64,000 bases of DNA from Paenibacillus silagei (GCF_017874735.1 NZ_JAGGLV010000030.1:20774-84773); one strand, 5' to 3'. Positions 38,259 through 47,491 are shown, counted from the stretch's first letter. The notes: generated from the letters alone by a model not told the origin. Numbers and translations are program-made.

Positions 38259-38527
38259 ATTCTATTGAAAATGAAGACCAGAAACAAACCCAGCGGGAGA
38301 CGATCCGGATTTATCTGGGGCCTAACCTGCGTGGCGGTCAACTGCTGCAATCCACCGTATTCCGTTCAGGTATTCCATCTTATTTAACGCCGTTAATGGC
38401 TGAACAGCCGGATGTGGCAGAACTGATTGTACCTGTTGATGAAATGACGGAAGTGCAGGAGCGCATCCTTCAAGCGGGTACCGCTGAATATACAGTCTAT
38501 CAAAGGCTTCTAGGGAAGGGGAACTAA
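38255..38527 (+). CDS. Small conserved tail-cluster protein, unknown role
   Basis: A 90-residue protein with IRIYLGPNLRGGQLLQSTVF near residue 17 and a C-terminal part about defined positions of acidic residues (VAELIVPVDEMTEVQERI). Small proteins of this look commonly precede sheath genes in Firmicutes tail clusters; no function is known to me. Start GTG 38255, overlapping the previous gene by 4 bases; the sheath gene begins 3 bases after the stop. Confidence 0.55.
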   Translation: MNSIENEDQKQTQRETIRIYLGPNLRGGQLLQSTVFRSGIPSYLTPLMAEQPDVAELIVPVDEMTEVQERILQAGTAEYTVYQRLLGKGN

Positions 38528-38530
38528 TCA

Positions 38531-39976
38531 ATGGCATTTAAACATGGTGTAAGCATTATTGAACAATCAACTTCGGTTCTGGCTCCGGCAAAAGCAACAA
38601 GCGGTATTCCTTTTGCAGTAGGTACGGCTCCGCTCCATCTGGCGACGAAGGCTGTACCCGTTAATACTCCCGTGCTTGTGAATAACTACGCGGAAGCCGT
38701 TGCGGCTCTAGGATATAGTGAAGACTGGTCAAAATACACGCTGAGTGAGTTAGTATATTCTCATTTTGCCTTGTACGAGAGAGCTCCCATGATCCTGGTC
38801 AATGTGCTTGACCCGGCTGTCCATAAGACAACGGTTGCTCCTGCGGCGGTGACTGTCAGTAATCGGCTGGCGACCGTACAAGCCGAAGGCGTGTTGCTGT
38901 CAACGCTGGTTGTTAAATCTTCAGATGGCGCTTCTACTTATGTGTCCGGTACGGATTACACGGCTGCTTTTGATGAGAATGGACATGTACTGATTACTAC
39001 GAAGTCTTCTGGGGCTATTGCAGCCAATGCAGATCAGCTTTCCGCCGGATATGACAAGCTGAATCCCGGTGCTGTAGAAGCTGAGGATATCATTGGAGGC
39101 GTAACCGCTTCGGGTGAATACACTGGTTTTGAACTGATTCATCAGGCTTACCCGCGTTTCGGGATCCTTCCGGATCTACTGCTGGCCCCGGGCTGGTCGC
39201 ATTTGCCTGCAGTTGCCGCAGTGATGAAGGCGAAGGCCGGAAATATTAACGGGAATTTCAAAGCGATTGCCCTGACGGATATTGATCCATCCCGATCTTA
39301 TACAGAGGCCGGTACTTGGAAAGCTAACAATAGCTATACGGGTGCTCTGCAAATTGCCGCCTATCCGATGCTGACGCTTGGGGATAAAAAATATCATTTC
39401 TCCACTCAGCTTGCCGGTCTTATTGCTGCGGCGGATGCTGATAATGGCGGTATCCCTTTTGTATCGCCTTCAAATAAGCCTCTGCAAGCGGATGGCACTG
39501 AACTGTCCGATGGGACAAGCCAATTCCTCGGAATTGATCAGGCCAGCTTCCTGAATAGTGCAGGCATTGTAACAGCACTTAATTTGGGAACAAGCGGCTG
39601 GAAGAGCTGGGGGAACAACACCGCTGCGTATCCGGGCGTAACCGATCCTAAAGATAGCTTTATTCCGGTCCGCCGGATGTTCAACTGGATCGGAAACAGT
39701 CTCATTCTGACCTATATGCAGAAGGTGGATGACCCGATGAACAAACGGCTGGTAGCTGCGGTTACGGATTCAGTCAATATCTGGCTGAACGGCCTGACAG
39801 CATCGGGGGCTCTGTTGGGCGGTCGGGTAGAATTCAATGAATCCGAGAATCCGGTGACAGATCTGATGGCCGGTAAAATTACATTCCATCTGCATCTTAC
39901 CCCGCCTGGACCGGCACAGGAGATTTCCTTCCTGCTTGAATACGACACAACATATTTAGCTGCGCTGGTAGCGTAG
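38531..39976 (+). CDS. Contractile tail sheath protein
   Basis: The 481-residue sheath subunit that surrounds the tube and contracts to drive it into the target cell. Typical are the N-terminal FKHGVSIIEQSTS handshake strand, RFGILPDLLLAPGWS, the region PVRRMFNWIGNSLILTYMQK (conserved RRM.. pattern) and the C-terminal GKITFHLHLTPPGPAQEISFLLEYDT linking strands. It is shorter than phage P2-type sheaths with insertion domains but complete. AAGGGGAACTAATC precedes the ATG. The next gene codes for the tube, as in all such systems. Confidence 0.92.
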   Translation: MAFKHGVSIIEQSTSVLAPAKATSGIPFAVGTAPLHLATKAVPVNTPVLVNNYAEAVAALGYSEDWSKYTLSELVYSHFALYERAPMILVNVLDPAVHKTTVAPAAVTVSNRLATVQAEGVLLSTLVVKSSDGASTYVSGTDYTAAFDENGHVLITTKSSGAIAANADQLSAGYDKLNPGAVEAEDIIGGVTASGEYTGFELIHQAYPRFGILPDLLLAPGWSHLPAVAAVMKAKAGNINGNFKAIALTDIDPSRSYTEAGTWKANNSYTGALQIAAYPMLTLGDKKYHFSTQLAGLIAAADADNGGIPFVSPSNKPLQADGTELSDGTSQFLGIDQASFLNSAGIVTALNLGTSGWKSWGNNTAAYPGVTDPKDSFIPVRRMFNWIGNSLILTYMQKVDDPMNKRLVAAVTDSVNIWLNGLTASGALLGGRVEFNESENPVTDLMAGKITFHLHLTPPGPAQEISFLLEYDTTYLAALVA

Positions 39977-39990
39977 AAGGAGGAACAATA

Positions 39991-40509
39991 ATGCCAAAAA
40001 GATCAGAACGGGTTATTGATTATTCGGTGTACTTGAATGCCGTCGATTACTTGGGAACAGCAACCGCGACTCTGCCGGAAATTACTTACCTGGTAGATAC
40101 CATCAAAGGGGGCGGGATTGCCGGAGAAATGGCGGCGCCTTCTCCAGGGTATACGGGAGCGATGAGTCTGGCGCTTAAATGGCGCACGATTGAGAGTGCA
40201 GCAGCCTCTCTACTGGCACCGAAGGTCCACACGTTGGATCTGCGTGCTTCCATTCAGACGTTCGATACCGCAACAAGTGAATACCGCGAGGTACCGTTTA
40301 AGGTTACTGTCCGGGCGAGACCGCTCGGCTTGACACTCGGTAATCTGGAGACTGGAGCAGCAATGGATACTACCAACAACTTCTCGGTTAACTATCTGAA
40401 GGTCACCCTGGATGGTGTTCAGGTACTGGAAATTGATAAGTATAACTACATTCATAAAGTATACGAAGTGGATTACCTTGCGGCTACTAAACAGAATCTT
40501 GGTCTATAA
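39991..40509 (+). CDS. Tail tube protein
   Basis: A 172-residue P2 FII-type tube subunit: starts with YSVYLNAVDYLGTATATLPEIT and contains ASIQTFDTATSEYREVPFKVTVRARPLG and the C-terminal LEIDKYNYIHKVYEVDYLA. It builds the rigid inner tube inside the sheath. GAAGGAGGAACAATA precedes the ATG, 14 bases after the sheath stop. Confidence 0.9.
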   Translation: MPKRSERVIDYSVYLNAVDYLGTATATLPEITYLVDTIKGGGIAGEMAAPSPGYTGAMSLALKWRTIESAAASLLAPKVHTLDLRASIQTFDTATSEYREVPFKVTVRARPLGLTLGNLETGAAMDTTNNFSVNYLKVTLDGVQVLEIDKYNYIHKVYEVDYLAATKQNLGL

Positions 40510-40521
40510 GGAGAGAGCACG

Positions 40522-40842
40522 ATGGGAACAAAAGAATTGGAGGAGACCGGAGCGGAAGTATACACTTTCGCCCGGCCCGTCAACTTTGAGGGCGATACGT
40601 TTGAAAGCCTGAGTATTGATTTTGATAAGTTAACCGGCGAGGACATTCTCACCTGTGACCGGCAGTATCAGATGGAATCTGCCCGTCAATCTGGCGGGGA
40701 ATTGATTAAAGAGACCAATAAAGCTTATCAGGCGTATATTGTGGCCAGGGCTGCTGGTGTTCATGTGGGGCTGATCAAAGCTCTGCCCGCTAAGGATTTC
40801 ACAAAACTTACCTTACAGGCACAAAGTTTTTTGCTGCTGTAG
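40522..40842 (+). CDS. Tail assembly chaperone, short form (gpE-like)
   Basis: A 106-residue protein with the E/gp41-type chaperone pattern (YTFARPVNFEGDTFESLSIDFDKLTGEDIL, YQAYIVARAAGV). In phages this protein and its frameshifted longer form coat the tape measure during tail assembly. It ends at TAG 40840-40842, seven bases after the slippery site at 40827-40833. Confidence 0.85.
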   Translation: MGTKELEETGAEVYTFARPVNFEGDTFESLSIDFDKLTGEDILTCDRQYQMESARQSGGELIKETNKAYQAYIVARAAGVHVGLIKALPAKDFTKLTLQAQSFLLL

Positions 40843-40988
40843 GCTGCGGAGACGGCGATGGGATCAAAGACATCGCCGTCTCTTTGGCCATGCTTACCCA
40901 CACTCCAATCCCCTATTTTCTCAGCCTGCCTGTTGAGGAACTGGGGGATTGGGCAGAGCGGGTGGCGAGAATTAAAGGAGGGAGGTAA
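40522..40988 (+). CDS. Tail assembly chaperone, -1 frameshift extended form
   Basis: A shift into the -1 frame at TTTTTTG gives 155 residues (104 + 51). The added part (AAVGCGDGDGIKDIAVSLAML, THTPIPYFLSLPVEELGDW) has the look of the gpE'/T extension in other contractile tails and stops 3 bases before the tape measure start. The extension has no ribosome site of its own. The existence of the product is inferred; the frame and slippery heptamer are seen. Confidence 0.75.
40827..40833 (+). other. Slippery heptamer for -1 frameshifting
   Basis: T TTT TTG in the reading frame X XXY YYZ, followed by CTG CTG TAG. It lies at the end of the chaperone gene, where frameshifting is the rule in tail gene clusters. 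Confidence 0.75.
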
Positions 40989-40991
40989 CTT

Positions 40992-43946
40992 ATGGCAGGT
41001 TCAGGTTCAGGCAATCCAAGCAGCATCAGTGAGCTTATTGTCCGGTTGAATGTATTGGTGAATCCAAATGTTCCCCGCTCTGTCGAGGAAGTGGAACAGC
41101 AAATTAAGGATTTGGAAGACGTGCTTAAGGGGCTGGCCAGGGCGGGCTACTTCGATCAACTGCGCGGAGATGCTGAGGACGCTGGCGACGAAGCCGAGCA
41201 ACTTGGTGACAAACTTAAGGCTGCTTTCGAAAAAGTGGATTTCTCTATGCTGACTAAAGCGGTTGAACCCCTAAAAGCCGTATGGACGGCTGTGAATGAT
41301 TCTGCCGGGGCAATGGCGCAGCTTCAGGCATCAACCGGATTAACCGCCGCTGAGATGAGCGGAATGAAAGAAATCTCCGATAGCCTGTACAGTCAGAATT
41401 ACGGTAAAAACTTCGAAGATATCGGTGAGGCGGTTGGAACGGTACAGCAAGTTCTAGGCCAAACCGGAGATGAGCTGGAGAAGACCACCCAGACGGCTAT
41501 GACGTATCGCGATGTTTTTAAGGGGGATATATCAGACTCAGTACAAGCCGTTGACGCGATGATGCAAAAGTTCGGCATCTCTTCAGAGCAGGCATATAAT
41601 CTGATGGCCCAAGGTGCGCAGAAGGGGATGAACACATCCGGCGGGCTTCTAAGTGCCGTAGAGAAGTATAGCGCTGACTTCAAGAAGATGGGATATTCTG
41701 CTGACGAGATGTTTGAGTTGTTGAGCTCTGGCATGGACAATGGTGGGGATTCCCTTGAAGGTCTTGCCGGGGTTGTGAAGAAATTCAGCTCAACAGTGAA
41801 AGAGGGCTCAGATTCCACAAAGGCCGCCGTCTATGAGCTGTTTGCACCTGAGCAGCTGAACCAATTCAGTGCTGCACTTGTAAGCGGCGGAACGAAGTCG
41901 AAGGAATTCGGCGAATTGGTGAAAGTGGCCGGGAAGAATGGAGCTGTTGCCCTGGTCAAGGATTTGAAGGCGGGCGGAGACTCGGCGAGTAAGGCCATGC
42001 TTCAACTGCGCAAGACAATGGGCAGCGGGGATGAAATCTTCAAAGGGCTGGCAGATGGGTCTATGACCGGTAAGGATGCCATGAATCAGGTGATTGGCAA
42101 ATTAAAAGCAATTAAAGATCCGGTTCATCAAGCGGCCCTTGCCAGCGCTATATTCGGGGCTCAGTTTGAGGAAATAGGAAACAAAGCGGTGTTGTCGCTG
42201 GGCCAGACGCGGCATCAGTTTGATATGACCCGGCAAACGATGGATGAAGTGTCTGCGATTAAGGACAATACGCTAACCGAGCAATTTTCAGCCATAGGGC
42301 GGGAGTTGATGTCCGGTCTTGTGGTTCCTCTGGGAGAGAGCGTGATGCCGGCGCTTCAGGGGCTGACTAGCTGGGCGTCAGACAACAAAGAAGTGCTGAT
42401 GGTTATCGGACTTGCAGCGCCCACCGCAGTATTGGCTACCAAGGCAGTGAAGATTGTTCAGGAGTTCTCCACGATCATTAAGGCGGCCAGCGGGGCCAGC
42501 GGAGCGGCTGGAGGATTTGCGGGGGCACTGGGATTGCTGACCAATCCCGTAGGTCTCGCTGTTGCCGGTGTGGGGCTGGTCACAGCAGGGGTCATCGCCT
42601 TCAAAAAGCATCAGGAGGATGCGCGCCAGGAGCTTTTGAATATGGGGGATGCACTGGATGAGTCCTATGCCAATTATGCGGGTGTTGAGGAGACGACAAC
42701 CAAAACCCAGGATTTAATTACCGAGTACGATCGGTTGACAGATAAGATTAAGGACGCAAAAACTCCTGCTGATGAATTGGCAGAAGCCAGAAGAAAGCAA
42801 AGAGATGTGGAACAAGAGCTTATTGACATGAATCCGGATATTCTGTCTGCAGAAGACTTGAAAAGTGGCAGATTCAGCGATCAACTTGGGCTTATCGGGA
42901 ATCTTGCCAAAGCCCAGGAGGAGATGAGCCGACGAGATCTGGAGCACGAAGTACTATCAGCACAGGCGAAATTGCCAGATTTGGAGGATGAATATACAGC
43001 ATCGACCGAAAAACTCGCCAAGCAGTATGCTAAATATGATACTGATATGGCGAAATTTCAAGATTATCACGAGTACTTAAATCAGCTTGATGAGATTTGG
43101 GCGGGAAAGGGAAGCGAAAAGGAGAAAGTAGTAGAAATAGATGAAGTTCTTGCAAAAATAAATAAAGCCCAAAATACAGATTACTCTGATAAGGGTGCTA
43201 CGGCTATTGAGAGAATTAGGGAGGATTACAACCAGTACAGGACTTCCTTCGATGACAAGTACGCTGAAATTAAAGAGACCGAGAGTGATAAAAAAGAAGC
43301 TGAAAGCAGCATGCTCTCTTATTACAATTCCCAAAAAAAATTAATTGAGCTTAATCTCGGAGGCACCTTGGAAGAGCAAGCAGCAAAATACAAGGATATG
43401 TCCCTTGCTCAAAAAGAAGTGTTCACTCAAGCATTGATTGATACGGCAAGCCTTAATAATGAGGTGGATAAACTGCCTGCTGATAAGATAGTGAATGTTC
43501 AGGTCCTATGGGAGCAGACGGGAGCGGTTCCAAACTTCAATGTTACGGGAGTTCCTGGGGCAGAGGAGGGCCAAGAAAGTGTTAAAACTAAAAAGAAACC
43601 CTACCTGCCACTCTATGGAGGGCATAAATTGGCCGAATATGCTGAAGGCGGTATCGCATACGTGCCCTCTATTTTTGGTGAGGCTGGCCCTGAAATTGCT
43701 ATTCCCTTAAACCGCAAGCCCCGGTCGAGGTCTTTGCTTGAGAAGGCAAATGATTTAATGGGGTATAATAATAATTCTGTTAACAATGGGGAGATCCATG
43801 TAACTTGGGCGCCTAGTGTAACCCTTCAGGGTGGCGATAAATCTGTAGCCGAACAGGTACGGGAGGCTTTAAGGCAGTCTGAGGACGGATTCGAACGCCG
43901 GTTCAAGTCGATGCTAGTGCAACAGAGGCGGGTGAGCTTCCAATGA
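40992..43946 (+). CDS. Tail tape measure protein
   Basis: 984 residues. The N-terminal half is helical (SMLTKAVEPLKAVWTAVNDSAG ...), with apolar membrane-like segments near residues 475-540 (VLMVIGLAAPTAVLATKAV, GLLTNPVGLAVAGVGLVTAG). A long charged coiled-coil region follows (~545-840). The C-terminal YAEGGIAYVPSIFGEAGPEIAIPL is the usual tape measure motif. Length sets tail length, roughly 0.15 nm per residue, so at most ~150 nm. The 42.6-43.5 kb part is AT-richer than its flanks. AGGAGGGAGGTAAC precedes the ATG. Confidence 0.9.
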   Translation: MAGSGSGNPSSISELIVRLNVLVNPNVPRSVEEVEQQIKDLEDVLKGLARAGYFDQLRGDAEDAGDEAEQLGDKLKAAFEKVDFSMLTKAVEPLKAVWTAVNDSAGAMAQLQASTGLTAAEMSGMKEISDSLYSQNYGKNFEDIGEAVGTVQQVLGQTGDELEKTTQTAMTYRDVFKGDISDSVQAVDAMMQKFGISSEQAYNLMAQGAQKGMNTSGGLLSAVEKYSADFKKMGYSADEMFELLSSGMDNGGDSLEGLAGVVKKFSSTVKEGSDSTKAAVYELFAPEQLNQFSAALVSGGTKSKEFGELVKVAGKNGAVALVKDLKAGGDSASKAMLQLRKTMGSGDEIFKGLADGSMTGKDAMNQVIGKLKAIKDPVHQAALASAIFGAQFEEIGNKAVLSLGQTRHQFDMTRQTMDEVSAIKDNTLTEQFSAIGRELMSGLVVPLGESVMPALQGLTSWASDNKEVLMVIGLAAPTAVLATKAVKIVQEFSTIIKAASGASGAAGGFAGALGLLTNPVGLAVAGVGLVTAGVIAFKKHQEDARQELLNMGDALDESYANYAGVEETTTKTQDLITEYDRLTDKIKDAKTPADELAEARRKQRDVEQELIDMNPDILSAEDLKSGRFSDQLGLIGNLAKAQEEMSRRDLEHEVLSAQAKLPDLEDEYTASTEKLAKQYAKYDTDMAKFQDYHEYLNQLDEIWAGKGSEKEKVVEIDEVLAKINKAQNTDYSDKGATAIERIREDYNQYRTSFDDKYAEIKETESDKKEAESSMLSYYNSQKKLIELNLGGTLEEQAAKYKDMSLAQKEVFTQALIDTASLNNEVDKLPADKIVNVQVLWEQTGAVPNFNVTGVPGAEEGQESVKTKKKPYLPLYGGHKLAEYAEGGIAYVPSIFGEAGPEIAIPLNRKPRSRSLLEKANDLMGYNNNSVNNGEIHVTWAPSVTLQGGDKSVAEQVREALRQSEDGFERRFKSMLVQQRRVSFQ

Positions 43947-44143
43947 TCTATAGAACGGTACAAGGCGATATGTGGGATGGGATTGCTTTTAAAATCTATG
44001 GAGATGCCCGTTTCCTGACGCTGCTCCTGAATGCTAATCCGGCACATGCTGCTGTCAGTGTATTCTCAGGCAATATTGTACTGAATGTACCGGAGCTGCC
44101 CTCCGACATATCCAGCTCATTACCTCCTTGGCGAAGGGAGTGA
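43943..44143 (+). CDS. Tail protein X, LysM-like (gpX)
   Basis: A 66-residue protein, YRTVQGDMWDGIAFKIYGDA, with a LysM-like fold typical of P2 gpX at the tail tip. ATGA overlap with the tape measure stop implies translational coupling. It sits before the gpD hub as in P2. Confidence 0.82.
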   Translation: MIYRTVQGDMWDGIAFKIYGDARFLTLLLNANPAHAAVSVFSGNIVLNVPELPSDISSSLPPWRRE

Positions 44144-44148
44144 AGCAC

Positions 44149-45180
44149 GTGGAACTTATGCAGGATGCACGCAGAGCGGTACTCGAGCTGCGCTATAACG
44201 GAAAGGACGTTACTCAGGATATCACTAAATCGCTGACAGACTTTCAGTATAATGATGCTGCCTCGGGTTCATTAGATGATCTTACAGTTACGCTTGAGGA
44301 TAGGGAGCGCAATTGGCAGGGGCCTTGGTCACCAGTTGAAGGCGATCAACTGATTGCTGCCATCCGCACGGTCAACTGGGACAAGCCGGGTGAAGTCAAG
44401 AAGCTGCCGCTGGGCACCTTTGAGGTAGACAGTATTGATTTTAGCGGTCCTCCTGACACGATCTCAATTAAGGCGGTCTCGCTTCCTGTTACCTCCGAGG
44501 TTCGGATGCAGCGCAGCTCACGCAGCTGGGAGAAAACCAATCTGAAAACAGTAGCCGCCCAAGTGGCCAAACGCGCGAAGCTCAAATTAATCTATGAGGC
44601 TCAGGACAACCCCTCTTATGATCGGCTGGAGCAGTCGGAGGTGTCGGACTTGGCCTTTTTGCTGAACACAGCTACGCAAGAAGGTATCGCAATTAAAGTA
44701 TCATCTGGAAGCCTGGTGCTTTTTGATGAACAGGAATATGAACAAAAAGAAGTGGTGGCCACAATTGTGCGCGGGGAGGCCAATGTGACAGATTACAGCT
44801 TCACTTATAATACTGCCTATGCAGCTTTCCGGGCATGTACAGTGACGTATACTCCATCACAGGGCAAAGAGTCCTTGAAGGCCACGTATACCCCTCAAGG
44901 CGCGCCTAAGAGCGGTCCAATTCTTAAGATTAATGAACAGGTCGACTCGCAAGCAGATGCTATGCGGCTGGCCCGTAAAAGGCTCCGGGAAAAGAATAAA
45001 GAGGGCGGCAAAGGTACTCTCTCGCTTATGGGAGATCTAAGGATGGCCGCAGGACTCACGATTAATATCAAAGGCTGGAAGCGGTTTGACGGTAAATACA
45101 TTATTGAATCGGCAAGGCACTCAATTGGAAGCAGCGGATATACAACCAGTCTGGACATTCGTAAAGTATTGGGGTGGTGA
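44149..45180 (+). CDS. Baseplate hub protein (gpD-like)
   Basis: A 343-residue late control D-type hub. Typical are the N-terminal AVLELRYNGKDVTQDITKSL, the region LSDLAFLLN-like SEVSDLAFLLNTATQEGIAI and the C-terminal AGLTINIKGWKRFDGKYIIESARHS. The hub closes the tube and holds the spike. GTG 44149 is chosen (AAGGGAG 8 bases upstream); an upstream TTG lacks a site. The next gene codes for the spike. Confidence 0.85.
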   Translation: MELMQDARRAVLELRYNGKDVTQDITKSLTDFQYNDAASGSLDDLTVTLEDRERNWQGPWSPVEGDQLIAAIRTVNWDKPGEVKKLPLGTFEVDSIDFSGPPDTISIKAVSLPVTSEVRMQRSSRSWEKTNLKTVAAQVAKRAKLKLIYEAQDNPSYDRLEQSEVSDLAFLLNTATQEGIAIKVSSGSLVLFDEQEYEQKEVVATIVRGEANVTDYSFTYNTAYAAFRACTVTYTPSQGKESLKATYTPQGAPKSGPILKINEQVDSQADAMRLARKRLREKNKEGGKGTLSLMGDLRMAAGLTINIKGWKRFDGKYIIESARHSIGSSGYTTSLDIRKVLGW

Positions 45181-45597
45181 ATGGTGATACTTATTGGCAG
45201 GGTATCTACAGCTAATCTGGCAGCCGGAAGTGTCAGGGTTACTTTTGCAGACCGCGATGATATGGTTTCCGGCGAGTTACCGGTTCTAACACCGGGCGGC
45301 TGGGGAAAAGGCAATGCAGTACCGTTGCCGGGAGAGCGGGTCGTGTGTGCTTTTTTGAATCATGCGCGTTCCGGTGGCATCTGTTTGGGAACCTATTTTG
45401 CGGATGACGGTCAGCCTTCCGGCACCCAGGATCAGCGGGGAGTATGGTTTGAGGATGGCAGCTATGTCTATTATGACCGTATAGCCCAAAAGCTGAATGT
45501 TAAGGCAAGCGGCGGGGTGAGGATCGAGGGAGACTTAACGGTTACCGGCAAAGTGTCTGCCAGTGCATTTCATGATGGAGGAGGCAGAACCGGATGA
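45181..45597 (+). CDS. Baseplate spike protein (gpV-like)
   Basis: A 138-residue membrane-piercing spike: an OB-fold N-terminal part (ILIGRVSTANLAAGSVRVTF, LPGERVVCAFLNHARSGG, CLGTYFADD) and a short C-terminal beta-repeat (GVRIEGDLTVTGKVSASAFH). It is much shorter than P2 gpV (about 211 residues) and has no lytic domain. The TGAATG junction with the hub gene and the 4-base overlap with the next gene show coupling. Confidence 0.82.
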   Translation: MVILIGRVSTANLAAGSVRVTFADRDDMVSGELPVLTPGGWGKGNAVPLPGERVVCAFLNHARSGGICLGTYFADDGQPSGTQDQRGVWFEDGSYVYYDRIAQKLNVKASGGVRIEGDLTVTGKVSASAFHDGGGRTG

Positions 45598-46034
45598 GCG
45601 ATAAGGGCAGCAAAGACCAGAAGCAAGATTATAAGATGAATAAAATTGGCAGTCTAGGCCCGGTCGTGTTTGTTGTTGCGGAAGGAGCGATTCGTACCAT
45701 AGATGAATTCAAACGCAGCAGCTCCAGCCGGTGGGCGCAACATGACATTATCGGCAAGAAGCCCAAGAAGGAATTTCTGGGACCGGGCGCAGATTCGGTT
45801 TCATTCTCGGTTCATTTCTCGGCGGCGCTTGGCCTTAATCCGCGCAAAGAGCTTGACAGGCTTACCGAGCTGGACCGTGCCGGCAAAGCGATGCCCTTAA
45901 TCATAGGACGCAAGAATGTCGGGGTTGGGCTATGGGTGATCAGCAGTCTGTCGCAGGATTGGAACAGGCTGGATAGCATCGGCAATGTGCTGGACGCACA
46001 GGTCACGATCTCGCTTGAGGAGTATGTGAAATGA
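45594..46034 (+). CDS. Phage tail protein U (gpU-like)
   Basis: A 146-residue gpU-family protein: GSLGPVVFVVAEGAIRTIDEF, HDIIGKKPKKEFLGPGADSVSF, and PLIIGRKNVGVGLWVISSLS. In P2 gpU is part of the tail tip/initiator. Here it lies between the spike and gp25 genes rather than between T and X as in P2. It overlaps both neighbours by 4 bases. Confidence 0.82.
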   Translation: MSDKGSKDQKQDYKMNKIGSLGPVVFVVAEGAIRTIDEFKRSSSSRWAQHDIIGKKPKKEFLGPGADSVSFSVHFSAALGLNPRKELDRLTELDRAGKAMPLIIGRKNVGVGLWVISSLSQDWNRLDSIGNVLDAQVTISLEEYVK

Positions 46035-46360
46035 TATATACCATTGATATGACTCAGCCTAGCCTGATTGATTTTAGCCCGTTAACAGTAGCAGAGGAAG
46101 TGGCTCAGAATATAAGGATGATCCTGGCTACTCCGCTTGGGAGCGCACCGTTGGCCCGTGGAGTTGGTCTGGACTACTCGATTATTGATGAACCGGCATA
46201 CATCGCTGAATCCCGCCTGACGGCAGCGATCATCACAGCCATTACAGAGCAGGAGCCGCGCGCAATCGTGGCCGATATTTCTTTTCACAAGGATATAGAA
46301 GAAAAGCTTACAGGCAGCTTGGCCGTTGTATTGAAATATAGCCTGGCAGAGGAGGAGTAG
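46031..46360 (+). CDS. Baseplate wedge protein gpW/gp25-like
   Basis: A 109-residue protein of the gp25 family, which resembles a lysozyme fold and starts sheath polymerisation. Typical is VAEEVAQNIRMILATPLGSAPLARGVGLDYSIID, with the EPR-type LTAAIITAITEQEPRAIVADISFH. ATGA overlap with gpU. Confidence 0.88.
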   Translation: MIYTIDMTQPSLIDFSPLTVAEEVAQNIRMILATPLGSAPLARGVGLDYSIIDEPAYIAESRLTAAIITAITEQEPRAIVADISFHKDIEEKLTGSLAVVLKYSLAEEE

Positions 46361-46363
46361 GAA

Positions 46364-47491
46364 TTGGAATATGCTGAATTACCGGATATCCGCTTTTCGG
46401 AGGAGGATGCAGCAGCCATACAGCAGAATGTCATCACTGTATATGAAGGCCTTGCCGGACGCACTCTACAGCCTGCCGATCCGGTGCGGCTTTTTTTGTC
46501 TTCGCTCGCAGCGGTGATTATCCAGCAAAAGGTGCTGATCAATCAGACCGCCAAAGGAAATTTATTGCGGTATGCCTCGGGAGCGTTATTGGATCACATG
46601 GGGGCTTTTCAAGGATCGAAGCGGTTAGAGGCATCTGCGGCAATCGTTACGCTTGAGTTTGCTTTGTCCATCCCGCTGGCTTCAGCGACCCCTATACCGG
46701 CAGGGACACGCGTCGGAGTACAGGGAGGGAAGGGCACGATTTATTTTATAACCATGGAGTACTTGGAGATTCCTCCGGGAGAGACTGCGGGAATGATCAA
46801 GGCAAAATGCTCCGAATCGGGGACAACAGGGAACGGGTTCTTGCCCGGGCAGATTAATGTTCAAATGGACCCGCTGCCTTTTGTCCAGTCGGTAACGAAT
46901 CTGACCACCAGCTCTGGCGGCGCTGCTGCTGAGACGGATGAAGCCTTCAAGGAACGTATCCGCCATGCGCCGGAATCGTACTCAACGGCCGGGCCTCAGG
47001 GAGCATATGAATTCTGGGCCAAGTCCGCTTCCTCGGCAATTAAGGATATTCATGCCTTCTCTCCGGCGCCCGGGCGTGTAACCGTGGTTCCCTTACTGGC
47101 AGAAGGGGAAATTCCAGGGGAAGATGTTCTGAATTCAATTGCCGAAACTTTGGAGGACAGGGGAATCCGGCCGCTGACAGATCAGGTAACCGTGAGTGCG
47201 CCGCAGCCTGTCAGTTATAATACTGCGCTGACCTATTATATTAGCCGCAGCCGGGCTGCTGAGGTTCCGGGTATCCAGGCGGCAGTATCGGCAGCTGTTG
47301 CTGCTTATCAGCTATGGCAGCGCTCCAAGCTTGGCAGGGATATCAACCCGTCAGAGCTAATATCCCGTGTTATGGCTGCCGGGGCACTACGGGTGACGGT
47401 AACAGAGCCCGTGTATAAAACCATGTCCGCAACCCAAGTGGCTCGATCCGGCACAACGGCACTGACTTATGGGGGGCTGGCAGATGATTAA
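46364..47491 (+). CDS. Baseplate wedge protein gpJ-like
   Basis: A 375-residue gpJ-type wedge protein: GMTNTR-like GAFQGSKRLEASAAIVTLEF near 80, ATPIPAGTRVGVQGGKGTIYF, GGAAAETDEAFKERIRHAPESYSTAGPQGAYEFWAKS, and VTVVPLLAEGEIPGEDVL. It forms the baseplate arms that receive the fibre. It starts at TTG 46364 just after gp25. It overlaps gpI by 8 bases. Confidence 0.88.
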   Translation: MEYAELPDIRFSEEDAAAIQQNVITVYEGLAGRTLQPADPVRLFLSSLAAVIIQQKVLINQTAKGNLLRYASGALLDHMGAFQGSKRLEASAAIVTLEFALSIPLASATPIPAGTRVGVQGGKGTIYFITMEYLEIPPGETAGMIKAKCSESGTTGNGFLPGQINVQMDPLPFVQSVTNLTTSSGGAAAETDEAFKERIRHAPESYSTAGPQGAYEFWAKSASSAIKDIHAFSPAPGRVTVVPLLAEGEIPGEDVLNSIAETLEDRGIRPLTDQVTVSAPQPVSYNTALTYYISRSRAAEVPGIQAAVSAAVAAYQLWQRSKLGRDINPSELISRVMAAGALRVTVTEPVYKTMSATQVARSGTTALTYGGLADD

